Notes: generated from the sequence alone by a model not told the origin. Positions 1 through 7,309 are shown, counted from the first letter of the stretch. The stretch is 12,625 nucleotides of DNA from Bacillota bacterium (GCA_023405135.1 JAEXYZ010000008.1:1-12625); one strand, 5' to 3'. Translations and numbers: made by a program.

Positions 1-1
1 A

Positions 2-118
2 GTCACAGAAGATGAGATGAAACAAGCACTTCAATTCATCAATCATCGACCAAGAAAATGTCTTGGTTGGAAAACTGCACATGAGGCGTTTCAGGAAGAA
101 CTGTTGCACTTAATTTGA
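2..118 (+). CDS. IS30-family transposase, C-terminal end (partial)
   Basis: The window opens inside a reading frame that gives 38 residues and then TGA. The peptide contains the tract NHRPRKCLGWKTAHEAF, the typical C-terminal end of IS30-family (DDE-type) transposases, where a 'NNRPRKCLGWKTP-E-F' signature follows the catalytic domain. The DDE residues and the helix-turn-helix would lie off the left edge. IS30-family elements usually end within a few tens of bases of the transposase stop, so the right terminus of the element should lie near 118-140. The left end is not visible, so the inverted repeats and target duplication cannot be checked. The next reading frame begins over this stop in another phase, which fits an insertion into an older gene. 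The family call is from memory of the motif and is fairly firm; whether the copy is intact is unknown. Confidence 0.8.
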   Translation, partial: VTEDEMKQALQFINHRPRKCLGWKTAHEAFQEELLHLI

Positions 119-432
119 CAAAGTATCATACTAAAAAAGGGATTTTTATTGGTGATGGAATTACTCAAGCAAAGGCCGTTACTCGCCTAAAAACTGGCTA
201 CGATCCCTGGTCCACTAGTAAGACTAATGCACAAACAATTGCTAAAGAAGCTAGTCCAATAGGAAAAGCAATAGGTCCTGAAATTGATATGAAAAATGGT
301 ACGCCTAAATCTGGTTACTTCTATCATTACCATGTGGCTCAAGAAAAGTTATTAAGTGAGTATATTCGATTATGTGGAAAAGATGATAACAATAAAAATG
401 GCGTTCATGCATTTTATGGGGCACCTTATTAA
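115..432 (+). pseudogene. Probable polymorphic-toxin C-terminal domain, 5' part lost
   Basis: An open frame of 105 codons starts only at a TTG that overlaps the transposase stop. No ribosome binding site precedes it, so it probably lacks its true start. The protein is small and ends in a compact domain with GYDPW (residues 28-32), AIGPEI (52-57), GYFYHYH (67-73) and HAFYG (98-102). The spaced HYH and H-x-F-Y-G motifs close to the C terminus resemble the nuclease-like toxic tips of secreted polymorphic toxins. That comparison is from memory and the exact family is not identified. The position fits as well: a toxin tip is normally followed at once by its immunity gene, and the next gene begins 21 bases downstream. 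I infer that the delivery and N-terminal region was cut away by the IS30 insertion. Alternatively it is an unrelated small hypothetical protein. Confidence 0.5.
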
Positions 433-453
433 AAAAAATTGGAACGAAAAGTA

Positions 454-912
454 ATGACTTCAATCATTTATGAAGATATAAAGGGTGATGACTATCAATT
501 ACTGTTGGATGCCGCATTACAAAAATGTAATCGTTTCGCATTTGTTAAAAGAAAAGATTTAATGGCTGACGAATTAGTTGCAATGAAAAAATTTCACACA
601 TTAGTTAAGGATATTCTGGACTCACTTATTGAAGTGAAAGAACAATCTGAATGGGAAACTGCGAAACTTTTGGAATCTACGGCATATGTTTTTTTCTTTG
701 AGTTGAATGAAAAAACAAAAGATTTTTAAAAAAATAAGAGTCAATCGCTATTTGGTTGGATATCTCCTTATTTACCTGAAGATTTAATGCTGTTTAAAGA
801 TGATAAAAACTGGCTTGCAGCTTGTTCCCATGAAGGCTGGTATTCAGTTGAAACAGATGTAAGTAGTAGTAAAGAATTAATCATTTTTTTGCGTAAGGAA
901 TTAAACATTTAA
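454..912 (+). pseudogene. Probable immunity-type protein gene with an in-frame stop
   Basis: From the ATG at 454, weakly preceded by GGAACG, the frame runs 91 codons to a TAA at 727-729. The same frame then stays open for 60 further codons to a TAA at 910-912. The second part reads as real protein (KNKSQSLFGWISPYLPEDL at its start, then LMLFKDDKNWLAACSHEGWY) and has no good start of its own. One gene of about 152 codons interrupted by a nonsense change, for example TTA to TAA, is the simplest reading. A 91-residue form would keep the helical N-terminal part (YQLLLDAALQKCNRFAFVKR, LHTLVKDILDSLIEVKE-like tract) and lose the aromatic C-terminal part. The place directly after a toxin-like tip suggests an immunity protein. 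I do not recognise the family. The TTG at 439 is a less likely start. Function is inference from position only. Confidence 0.55.
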
Positions 913-972
913 AAAATTTATAATGTGTATTTTTTTTTAATTGTTTAGTTACTCCGACATTTAGTGTAAATC

Positions 973-1020
973 AAAAATAGTAGTACAAGCCTTCATTACA
1001 AGGTTTGTACTACTATTTTT
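973..1020. terminator. Bidirectional intrinsic terminator between the accessory remnant and eno
   Basis: Arms 973-993 and 1000-1020 pair over 21 positions with one G.U wobble and a 6-base loop. Both ends carry A5/T5 runs, so each strand yields a stem followed by a U-run. It lies 11 bases after the eno stop on the minus strand and 60 bases after the last stop on the plus strand. It probably ends the glycolytic operon and also shields it from reading of the accessory region. Confidence 0.9.
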
Positions 1021-1031
1021 AATAATTTAAT

Positions 1032-2324
1032 TTATCTTAAGTTATAGAAAGACTTTAATCCTTGGTATTGTGCAGTTACACCTAATTGATCTTCAATGCG
1101 AAGAAGTTGGTTGTATTTTGCTACGCGGTCTGTACGTGAAGGTGCACCAGTTTTAATTTGACCTGCATTTGTTGCTACTGCAATGTCAGCAATTGTTGCA
1201 TCTTCTGATTCACCAGAGCGGTGAGAAATAACTGCTGTATAGCCAGCACGTTTTGCCATTTCGATTGCATCAAATGTTTCAGTTAATGTACCGATTTGGT
1301 TAACTTTAATAAGGATTGCATTTCCTACACCTTGTTCAATACCTTGAGCAAGTTTTTTCGTATTTGTAACAAATAGGTCGTCACCTACTAATTGAACGCG
1401 ATTTCCAATACGTTCTGTCAGTAATTTATGACCTTTCCAGTCGTTTTCATCTAAACCGTCTTCAATTGAAATGATAGGGTATTTAGAAGTTAATTCTTCG
1501 TACCAATCTACCATTTCTTCAGATGTTTTTACAACGCCTTCACCTGATAAATGATATTTGCCGTCTTCTTTGTTGTAAAGTTCAGAAGATGCTACATCAA
1601 GGGCGATGCGAACTTCTTCACCAGCTTTATAGCCAGCTTTTTCAATCGCTTCTAAAATAACTGTAATTGCTTCTTCGTTTGAACCTAGGTTTGGAGCGAA
1701 ACCACCTTCATCACCTACAGCAGTGTTGTAGCCTTTTGCTTTTAATACTGCTTTTAAGTTATGGAAAATTTCAGCACCGATACGAAGGGCATGGCGGAAA
1801 GATTCTGCACCAACTGGCATTACCATAAATTCTTGAATGTCTACATTGTTATCAGCATGAGCGCCACCGTTTAAAATGTTCATCATTGGTACAGGAAGTT
1901 GTTTTGCATTTACTCCACCAAGATATTGATATAATGGAACATCTAAATAATCTGCTGCTGCATGTGCAACTGCTAAAGATACACCTAGGATTGCATTTGC
2001 TCCTAATTTCCCTTTATTTTCAGTTCCATCAAGTTCGATTAATGCTTTGTCAATTACTACTTGATCAAGAACAGAGTAGTTACCTTCTAATTCTTCAGCA
2101 ATAATTGTGTTCACATTTTCAACTGCGTTTAAAACACCTTTACCTAAATAGCGAGATTTATCACCATCGCGTAATTCAACTGCTTCATATTCTCCAGTAG
2201 AAGCACCAGATGGAACGATAGCGCGACCGAACGCACCTGATTCTGTAAATACTTCAACTTCAACTGTTGGGTTACCACGGGAATCTAATACTTCTCGAGC
2301 GTAAACTTGTGTAATAAATGGCAT
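1032..2324 (-). CDS. eno: Enolase (phosphopyruvate hydratase)
   Basis: The product converts 2-phosphoglycerate to phosphoenolpyruvate in the cytoplasm, the penultimate step of glycolysis. It has 430 residues from the ATG at 2324, the usual length for the family, and starts MPFITQVYAREVLDSRGNPT. Visible active-site elements are GDEGG with E206, the magnesium ligands D243 (ALDVASSE), E288 (ISIEDG) and D315 (LVGDDLFVTN), K340 (ILIKVNQIG), SHRSGESED near 367-375 and K391 in KTGAPSRTDR. The open frame extends three codons further to a TTG, but AAGGAG lies too close to that codon and about 11 bases before the ATG, so ATG is chosen. It is the last gene of the operon; its ribosome binding site lies inside the 3' end of gpmI, whose stop is 5 bases upstream. 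The terminator follows directly. Nothing looks truncated or unusual. Confidence 0.98.
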   Translation of the reverse strand: MPFITQVYAREVLDSRGNPTVEVEVFTESGAFGRAIVPSGASTGEYEAVELRDGDKSRYLGKGVLNAVENVNTIIAEELEGNYSVLDQVVIDKALIELDGTENKGKLGANAILGVSLAVAHAAADYLDVPLYQYLGGVNAKQLPVPMMNILNGGAHADNNVDIQEFMVMPVGAESFRHALRIGAEIFHNLKAVLKAKGYNTAVGDEGGFAPNLGSNEEAITVILEAIEKAGYKAGEEVRIALDVASSELYNKEDGKYHLSGEGVVKTSEEMVDWYEELTSKYPIISIEDGLDENDWKGHKLLTERIGNRVQLVGDDLFVTNTKKLAQGIEQGVGNAILIKVNQIGTLTETFDAIEMAKRAGYTAVISHRSGESEDATIADIAVATNAGQIKTGAPSRTDRVAKYNQLLRIEDQLGVTAQYQGLKSFYNLR

Positions 2325-2329
2325 GATTA

Positions 2330-3865
2330 TCAAATCTCCTTAATAAGTGGTTTTCCTGTCATTTCTTGTGGTTGCTTTACATTTAATAATTTTAACATAG
2401 TTGGTGCAAGATCTGCTAAAATACCATCTTCTCGTAAAATTAAATTAGGTTTTGTCACAATAACAGGGACAGGATTTGTTGTATGTGCTGTCATTGGTTC
2501 CCCTTCTAAAGTAACAACTTCATCAGAATTCCCATGATCAGCAGTTATAATTGCCGCGCCACCCTTTTCGAGTAATGCGTCAACAATTTTACCTAAACAT
2601 TCATCAACAGCTTCAATTGCTTTAATTGTTGGTTCAAGCATTCCGCTATGTCCAACCATATCTGGATTTGCAAAGTTTAAAATAATTGCATCAAATTTAT
2701 CAGCAGCAATTTCTGCAAGTAGTGCATCTGTTACTTCATAAGCACTCATTTCTGGTTTTAAATCATATGTAGCGACTTTTGGAGAAGCAATTAATATTCG
2801 CTCTTCTCCTGGGAATTTCGCTTCACGACCACCACTCATAAAGAAGGTTACGTGTGGATATTTCTCTGTTTCAGCAATACGTAGCTGTGTAAGTCCATTG
2901 TTTGAAATGACTTCACCGACAGTATTGACTAAATCAACATTTTCAAACGCAACAAGTGCATTTACATCCACACTATAATGGGTGAAAGAAACAAATTTTA
3001 AATTTTTCGGATGCTTTTCTGATTGTTTAAACCCTACAAATGTATCATTAGTAAATACAGTTGATAGTTGAATTGCACGATCTGGTCGGAAGTTGAAAAA
3101 TATAACCGCATCATTTGTATCGATTGTTGCGACAGGTTTACCTTCTTCTGTAATTACAAATGGAATAACGAATTCATCATATACTTCTCGGTCATAGGAT
3201 GATTGAACACCTATTTTAGCTGAAGCAGCTGTGTGTCCAATTCCGTCAACTAACGCTTTATACGTTAATTCAACTCGTTCCCAACGTTTATCGCGATCCA
3301 TTGCGTAGTAACGACCATGAATCGAAGCAAACTTACCGACACCAATTTCATTCATTTGCTTTTCAGTTTCTTCAATATAACCTAATGCAGTAGAAGGTCC
3401 AACATCACGGCCATCTAAAAAGCCATGTACATAAACTTCATCTAAGCCATTTGCTTTTGCTAATTTTAATAAAGCAAATAAATGCTCGTAATGACTATGT
3501 ACACCTCCATCTGATAGTAAACCCATCAAATGGAGCTTTGAGTTGTTTTCTTTTGCATGTTGAACTGCAGCTAAAAATTTTTCATTTTTATAAAACTCAC
3601 CATCACGAATAGATTTATGAATTCGCGTTAAGTTTTGATACACAATTCTTCCTGCACCAATGTTTAAGTGACCAACTTCAGAATTTCCCATTTGGCCATC
3701 TGGAAGTCCAACTGCTTCCCCACTAGCTGTTAACGTAGCATGAGGAAATTGGTTCCAATATCGGTCAAAATTAGGTTTATTGCTTTGGGCTACTGCATTT
3801 CCAAACACTTCATCGCGAAATGCAAAGCCGTCCAAAATAATTAATGCAACGGGTTGTTTAGGCAT
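2330..3865 (-). CDS. gpmI: Phosphoglycerate mutase, 2,3-bisphosphoglycerate-independent
   Basis: The enzyme interconverts 3-phosphoglycerate and 2-phosphoglycerate without a bisphosphate cofactor, using two manganese ions and a phosphoserine. The 511 residues match the family length. The alkaline-phosphatase-like core begins ALIILDGF with metal ligand D12, and the phosphorylated serine is S62 in GQMGNSEVGH. Further signatures are LLSDGGVHSH, DGRDVGPSTA and FNFRPDRAIQL of the inserted mutase domain. The second metal site follows: NPDMVGHSG, TADHGNSDE and the late H in MTAHTTNP. The ATG at 3865 has GGAGG 9 bases upstream, and the first 8 bases overlap the end of tpiA, which suggests translational coupling. 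Orthologues in Firmicutes are known to respond to pH through Mn2+ binding during sporulation; that is family knowledge, not seen here. No anomalies. Confidence 0.98.
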   Translation of the reverse strand: MPKQPVALIILDGFAFRDEVFGNAVAQSNKPNFDRYWNQFPHATLTASGEAVGLPDGQMGNSEVGHLNIGAGRIVYQNLTRIHKSIRDGEFYKNEKFLAAVQHAKENNSKLHLMGLLSDGGVHSHYEHLFALLKLAKANGLDEVYVHGFLDGRDVGPSTALGYIEETEKQMNEIGVGKFASIHGRYYAMDRDKRWERVELTYKALVDGIGHTAASAKIGVQSSYDREVYDEFVIPFVITEEGKPVATIDTNDAVIFFNFRPDRAIQLSTVFTNDTFVGFKQSEKHPKNLKFVSFTHYSVDVNALVAFENVDLVNTVGEVISNNGLTQLRIAETEKYPHVTFFMSGGREAKFPGEERILIASPKVATYDLKPEMSAYEVTDALLAEIAADKFDAIILNFANPDMVGHSGMLEPTIKAIEAVDECLGKIVDALLEKGGAAIITADHGNSDEVVTLEGEPMTAHTTNPVPVIVTKPNLILREDGILADLAPTMLKLLNVKQPQEMTGKPLIKEI

Positions 3866-4619
3866 TGACTGCCGCCTCCAATAATTTTAAATAAGAATCT
3901 ACACTTAAGCTTGCTCCGCCTACTAGTGCACCATCAATATGTTCTTTTGATAATAATTCTTCAATATTTTCTGGTTTTACACTGCCACCATATTGAATGC
4001 GGATGCTCTCGGCAGTGTCTGAACCATAAAGCTCTCCCACTACTTCACGAATTTTTCCACATACACTATTTGCATCGTCTGCTGTAGCTGTTTTACCTGT
4101 ACCAATTGCCCAAATTGGCTCATAGGCAATGACCATATGCTTGACTTCTTCTTCTGTAAAACCTTCAAGTGCTACTTTAACTTGGTTTGAGACTTTATTT
4201 TCTGTTTGTCCTGATTCACGTTCTTGTAATGTTTCTCCACAACAAATGATTGGTACAATGCCATGTGCAAGTGCAGCTTTTACTTTTTTATTGATTGCTT
4301 CATTTGTTTCATTAAAATATTCACGTCGCTCTGAATGTCCTAAAATGACATAATCAACATTAATTGCTGCTAGTTGCGCTGGACTTATTTCTCCTGTAAA
4401 TGCACCTTCATTTTCATAATGCATATTTTGTGCACCGATTGCTAAATCAGTTTCAACAGCAATATCCACTAAAGTCGGTAAATAAAGTGCTGGGGCACAA
4501 ATTACTGAATCTACTTTTTCTTCTGACGGAATGTTCTCGCGTACTGCTTCTGCAAATTCCACTGCTTCATCAAATGTTTTATACATTTTCCAGTTCCCTG
4601 CAATGATTGGTTTACGCAT
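3858..4619 (-). CDS. tpiA: Triosephosphate isomerase
   Basis: The enzyme interconverts dihydroxyacetone phosphate and glyceraldehyde-3-phosphate and acts as a homodimeric TIM barrel in the cytoplasm. The 253-residue product begins MRKPIIAGNWKM with substrate contacts N9 and K11. The catalytic H95 is in VILGHSERR, the catalytic base E167 in AYEPIWAIGTG, the mobile lid loop is AIGTGKTA (171-178), and the phosphate-binding IQYGGSV and GALVGGASL tracts follow. The ATG at 4619 has AAGGAGG 7 bases upstream. It sits between pgk, 147 bases upstream, and gpmI, with which it overlaps 8 bases. The segment around residue 126 reads IICCGET where many family members have CVGET or CIGET, a minor change next to a conserved site. 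Assignment is certain. Confidence 0.98.
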   Translation of the reverse strand: MRKPIIAGNWKMYKTFDEAVEFAEAVRENIPSEEKVDSVICAPALYLPTLVDIAVETDLAIGAQNMHYENEGAFTGEISPAQLAAINVDYVILGHSERREYFNETNEAINKKVKAALAHGIVPIICCGETLQERESGQTENKVSNQVKVALEGFTEEEVKHMVIAYEPIWAIGTGKTATADDANSVCGKIREVVGELYGSDTAESIRIQYGGSVKPENIEELLSKEHIDGALVGGASLSVDSYLKLLEAAVNA

Positions 4620-4639
4620 GAAATTGCCTCCTTATTTAT

Positions 4640-4718
4640 CCCGCTTTAACGGGCATTTAAACTTTTACAGCAAGGCTTTAAATACTTAATCATTTTGCTA
4701 AGTGCCAATAAAAGCCCG
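4640..4718 (-). other. Possible alternative RNA pairings in the pgk-tpiA spacer
   Basis: The 147-base spacer is long for this operon. On the minus-strand transcript, CGGGCTTT (4718-4711) can pair through GGCTTT with AAAGCC (4679-4674), enclosing a second stem ACTTA/TAAGT (4703-4699 with 4688-4684). The same CGGGC can instead pair with GCCCG (4654-4650), and that GCCCG can also pair with CGGG (4643-4640) just before the tpiA ribosome binding site. There is no U-run, so it is not a terminator. It may be an mRNA processing or stability element, or chance. Confidence 0.3.
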
Positions 4719-4766
4719 ATTAGTTCAACTAATAATAAGCGAGGGTGAACCTAAATTATTGAAGTT

Positions 4767-5951
4767 TCACTTATCGTTCAAAGCCACTATACCAGGAAGT
4801 TGTTTCCCTTCCATCAGTTCAAGTGATGCTCCTCCACCAGTCGAAATATGATCCATTTCCTGTGCAACATTAAATTTCTCAACAGCTGCAGCAGAGTCTC
4901 CTCCACCGATAATTGTGTAGCCCTCTGTTTCAGCCATAGCATTTGCAACGGTTTTTGTACCATTTTCGAATTTTTCCATTTCAAATACGCCCATTGGACC
5001 GTTCCAAATAATCAGTTTTGATTGTTTAATCACTTCTGAATATTTTTCAGCTGTTTTTGGACCGATATCTAGTCCCATCCACTCTTCTGGAATATTATCA
5101 ATGTCAACTACTTTTGTTTCAGCATCTTTTGAAAATTCATTAGCTACGACAGCATCGATTGGCATATGAAGCTGAACACCTTTTTCCTTTGCTTTTTCAA
5201 TAAAGCCGCGAGCTAATTCAATTTTATCTTCTTCTAATAAAGATTTTCCAATTGAATGTCCTTGTGCTTTTATAAATGTGAAGGATAGACCCCCGCCGAT
5301 AATTAAATGATCTACTTTATCAAGTAAATTTTCGATAACACCAATTTTATCTTTTACTTTTGCTCCACCGATAATTGCTGTAAAAGGTCTTTCAGGATTT
5401 GATAAAGCTTTACCTAAAACCTCTAATTCTTTTTCCATTAATAAACCAGACACTGCCGGAATATATTTAGCGATTCCTTCAGTTGAAGCGTGGGCGCGAT
5501 GTGCTGCACCGAATGCATCATTGACATAAAGATCAGCTAGCTTTGCAAAAGATTTTGAAAGCTCTTCATCGTTTTTCTCTTCACCTTTATGGAAACGAAC
5601 ATTTTCCAATAAGACGATATCGCCATCTTGCATCTGTTCAACCGTTGACTCAACTGTTTCGCCAATTGATTCATCAAGCTTTGTTACTTGTTGGTTCATT
5701 AGCTCTGATAAACGTTTTCCAACTGCTGTTAAACGGAACTCTTCTTTTACTTCACCTTTTGGACGTCCTAGATGAGATGCTAAAATTACTTTTGCACCCC
5801 GATTAACTAAATCTGTTATTGTTGGAATGGCCGCGCGAATTCGAGTATCATCTGTAATGTTCCCATCCTCCATTGGCACGTTAAAATCGACACGTACAAA
5901 TACGCGCTTCCCTTTAACATCTACGTCTTTCATCGTCTTCTTTATATACAT
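4767..5951 (-). CDS. pgk: Phosphoglycerate kinase
   Basis: The enzyme transfers the acyl phosphate of 1,3-bisphosphoglycerate to ADP, the first ATP-yielding step of glycolysis. From the ATG at 5951 the product has 394 residues, as expected for a two-domain bacterial kinase. The N-terminal domain shows RVDFNVP (20-26), DDTRIRAA, SHLGRPKG (59-66), the FGAAHRAHAS tract and the GGAKVKDK hinge region. The nucleotide domain ends with WNGPMGVFE, IIGGGDSAAA and STGGGASLELMEG. The frame is open 15 codons further upstream, but those codons contain the ribosome binding site (GGAGG, 9 to 10 bases before 5951), so the longer form is rejected. A spacer of 283 bases with terminator-like and promoter-like sequences separates it from gap, which fits the B. 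subtilis pattern where pgk and the following genes also have their own promoter. Confidence 0.98.
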   Translation of the reverse strand: MYIKKTMKDVDVKGKRVFVRVDFNVPMEDGNITDDTRIRAAIPTITDLVNRGAKVILASHLGRPKGEVKEEFRLTAVGKRLSELMNQQVTKLDESIGETVESTVEQMQDGDIVLLENVRFHKGEEKNDEELSKSFAKLADLYVNDAFGAAHRAHASTEGIAKYIPAVSGLLMEKELEVLGKALSNPERPFTAIIGGAKVKDKIGVIENLLDKVDHLIIGGGLSFTFIKAQGHSIGKSLLEEDKIELARGFIEKAKEKGVQLHMPIDAVVANEFSKDAETKVVDIDNIPEEWMGLDIGPKTAEKYSEVIKQSKLIIWNGPMGVFEMEKFENGTKTVANAMAETEGYTIIGGGDSAAAVEKFNVAQEMDHISTGGGASLELMEGKQLPGIVALNDK

Positions 5952-5991
5952 TGAAGAAAACCCTCCTTCAAATTTGTTCATCATTTTTATT

Positions 5992-6020
5992 ATCATCTAT
6001 TAAGTACGTTTTGGTAACAA
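5992..6020 (-). promoter_or_regulatory. Candidate internal promoter for pgk-tpiA-gpmI-eno
   Basis: On the minus strand TTGTTA (6020-6015) is followed after 17 bases by GATGAT (5997-5992), each matching the sigma-A consensus in 4 of 6 positions. It lies after the terminator-like hairpin and 41 bases before the pgk start. An internal pgk promoter is known in B. subtilis; here the match is weak and only suggestive. TATAAT hexamers also occur at 6122-6127 and 6138-6143, but without good -35 boxes. Confidence 0.3.
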
Positions 6021-6073
6021 AAGAGTTTCCTTCCACCATAACTTTCTTATAAAGTAGGAAAACTGCCTTATTT

Positions 6074-6106
6074 GCAAAAAAGAAGCGATGGGTATGTACC
6101 ACCGCT
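6074..6106 (-). terminator. Terminator-like hairpin between gap and pgk
   Basis: On the minus-strand RNA, AGCGGUGG (6106-6099) pairs with CCAUCGCU (6091-6084) across a 7-base loop, 8 pairs including one G.U. A U-rich tract UCUUUUUU follows at 6083-6076. On the plus strand the G.U position would be an A-C mismatch, so the structure favours the minus transcript. It could end or attenuate gap messages before pgk, leaving gap in excess over the downstream genes. Confidence 0.6.
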
Positions 6107-6175
6107 CCCTTACCCTTCATCATTATAAATGGTAATAATTATAAAGGCTATACTTTTTGCGCATAACTAGATAAA

Positions 6176-6207
6176 TATGTCACATATTTTTAAAAAGTAT
6201 GTCACAT
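6176..6207. repeat. Paired direct repeat TATGTCACAT, 22-bp period
   Basis: TATGTCACAT occurs at 6176-6185 and 6198-6207, exactly 22 bp apart, which puts both copies on one face of the helix. It lies 27 bp after the gap stop and upstream of pgk. The arrangement looks like a binding site for a dimeric regulator. The protein is unknown. Confidence 0.55.
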
Positions 6208-6234
6208 TCAACAGCATTTCTACTGTTATTTTTC

Positions 6235-7230
6235 TTATTGAGAAATATAATATGCTAAATCTAATAAACGATTAGAATAACCAATTTCGTTGTCATACCA
6301 AGCTAATACTTTAATCATATTATTATCCATTACCATAGTAGAAAGGCCATCAACTGTTGAAGAATGCTTGTTACCATTATAGTCAATTGAAACTAAAGGT
6401 AATTCATTATAATCAAGAATGCCTTCTAATTCTCCATTAGCAGCTTCTTTTAATGCGTTATTTATATCGTCTACCGTTACAGTTGTGTTTAATTCTGCTA
6501 CAAGGTCAACACATGATACGTTTGGAGTTGGTACACGCATTGAGAAACCGTCAAGTTTTCCTTTTAGCTGCGGTAATACTTTCGCAACAGCAACTGCAGC
6601 ACCTGTAGTTGTTGGGATCATTGAAACTGCTCCAGCACGGGCACGTCTTGGATCACTATGCGGGAAATCCAAAATACGTTGATCGTTTGTATAAGAGTGA
6701 ATTGTTGTCATAAGTCCACGTTTAATACCAAATTTTTCGTCCAATACTTTTGCAACTGGTGCTAAACAGTTTGTTGTACAAGAAGCATTTGAAATGACGT
6801 CTTGTGATGGTTCGTATTGTGTATGGTTTACTCCCATTACATAAGTTGGCATACTTCCTTTAGCTGGTGCTGATAGAATCGCTTTTTTTGCTCCTGCCTG
6901 TACATGCATTGATACTTCTTCCATTGAACGGAATCGTCCAGTTGATTCAATGGCAACGTCAATATTTAATTCTCCCCATGGTAGTTTCGAAGGATCTTTT
7001 TCAGATAATACCTGTACGCGTTTACCGTCTACAATAAAAGCATCATCCTCAGATTGAATATCTCCATTATATACACCATGTACTGAATCATATTTTAAAA
7101 GATGCGCAAGTTGATGAGCATCTGACAAATCATTAACCGCAACTATTTCAAATTCAGGGTTATTAATTGCCTCACGAAAAACTAATCTTCCAATACGTCC
7201 AAATCCGTTAATTGCTATTCTAATCGTCAT
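6235..7230 (-). CDS. gap: Glyceraldehyde-3-phosphate dehydrogenase, type I
   Basis: The enzyme oxidises and phosphorylates glyceraldehyde-3-phosphate to 1,3-bisphosphoglycerate with reduction of a nicotinamide cofactor. The 331 residues begin TIRIAINGFGRIGR, the Rossmann nucleotide motif. The catalytic C151 lies in SNASCTTNC and the paired H178 in TTIHSYTNDQ; RVPTPNVS and WYDNEIGYS are the usual late signatures. D34 in AVNDLSD follows the NAD-preferring pattern. The residue before P190 in ILDFPHSD is F189, where many NAD enzymes have leucine, and HSDPRRARAG also differs from the common HKDLRRARA. The ATG at 7230 has GGAGG 8 bases upstream; a further five open codons to a TTG contain that site and are rejected. 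The place directly after cggR argues for the glycolytic (GapA-type) role, although some segments resemble GapB-type enzymes. Confidence 0.97.
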   Translation of the reverse strand: MTIRIAINGFGRIGRLVFREAINNPEFEIVAVNDLSDAHQLAHLLKYDSVHGVYNGDIQSEDDAFIVDGKRVQVLSEKDPSKLPWGELNIDVAIESTGRFRSMEEVSMHVQAGAKKAILSAPAKGSMPTYVMGVNHTQYEPSQDVISNASCTTNCLAPVAKVLDEKFGIKRGLMTTIHSYTNDQRILDFPHSDPRRARAGAVSMIPTTTGAAVAVAKVLPQLKGKLDGFSMRVPTPNVSCVDLVAELNTTVTVDDINNALKEAANGELEGILDYNELPLVSIDYNGNKHSSTVDGLSTMVMDNNMIKVLAWYDNEIGYSNRLLDLAYYISQ

Positions 7231-7266
7231 CGTTAATTCCTCCAAATATATAAATTATTTATAAAA

Positions 7267-7303
7267 TTTCTAAAGGCTCAAAAAACAGTTTTGCCTAGAG
7301 AAA
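7267..7303 (-). other. Hairpin in the cggR-gap spacer, possible mRNA processing element
   Basis: Between the cggR stop and the gap ribosome binding site, 7267-7277 and 7293-7303 form an imperfect 11-base stem with two mismatches. Nested inside is AAAA-CAG-TTTT (7282-7292 region). There is no following U-run, so it is not a terminator. In B. subtilis the cggR-gapA message is cut near this junction and a 5' stem protects the gapA part. Position and shape fit that role here, but this is inference. Confidence 0.45.
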
Positions 7304-7309
7304 AATTTA

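Noticed and set aside
913..972. Possible promoter or small gene after the broken immunity-type gene.
   Set aside because: Only AT-rich sequence with no paired -35/-10 hexamers or ribosome binding site.
1886..2104. Plus-strand frames inside eno, gpmI, tpiA, pgk, gap and cggR.
   Set aside because: They are antisense shadows of strongly conserved genes with low-complexity Leu/His/Ser-rich translations and no start signals.
5952..5996. N-terminal extension of phosphoglycerate kinase by 15 residues.
   Set aside because: The extension encodes the ribosome binding site of the ATG at 5951 and family members start at the MYIKKTMKD position.
6084..6110. T-box leader, because GGTGGTAC upstream of pgk recalls the AGGGTGGTACCGCG motif.
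   Set aside because: The remaining conserved bases and the upstream specifier structure are absent, and a glycolytic gene is not an expected target.
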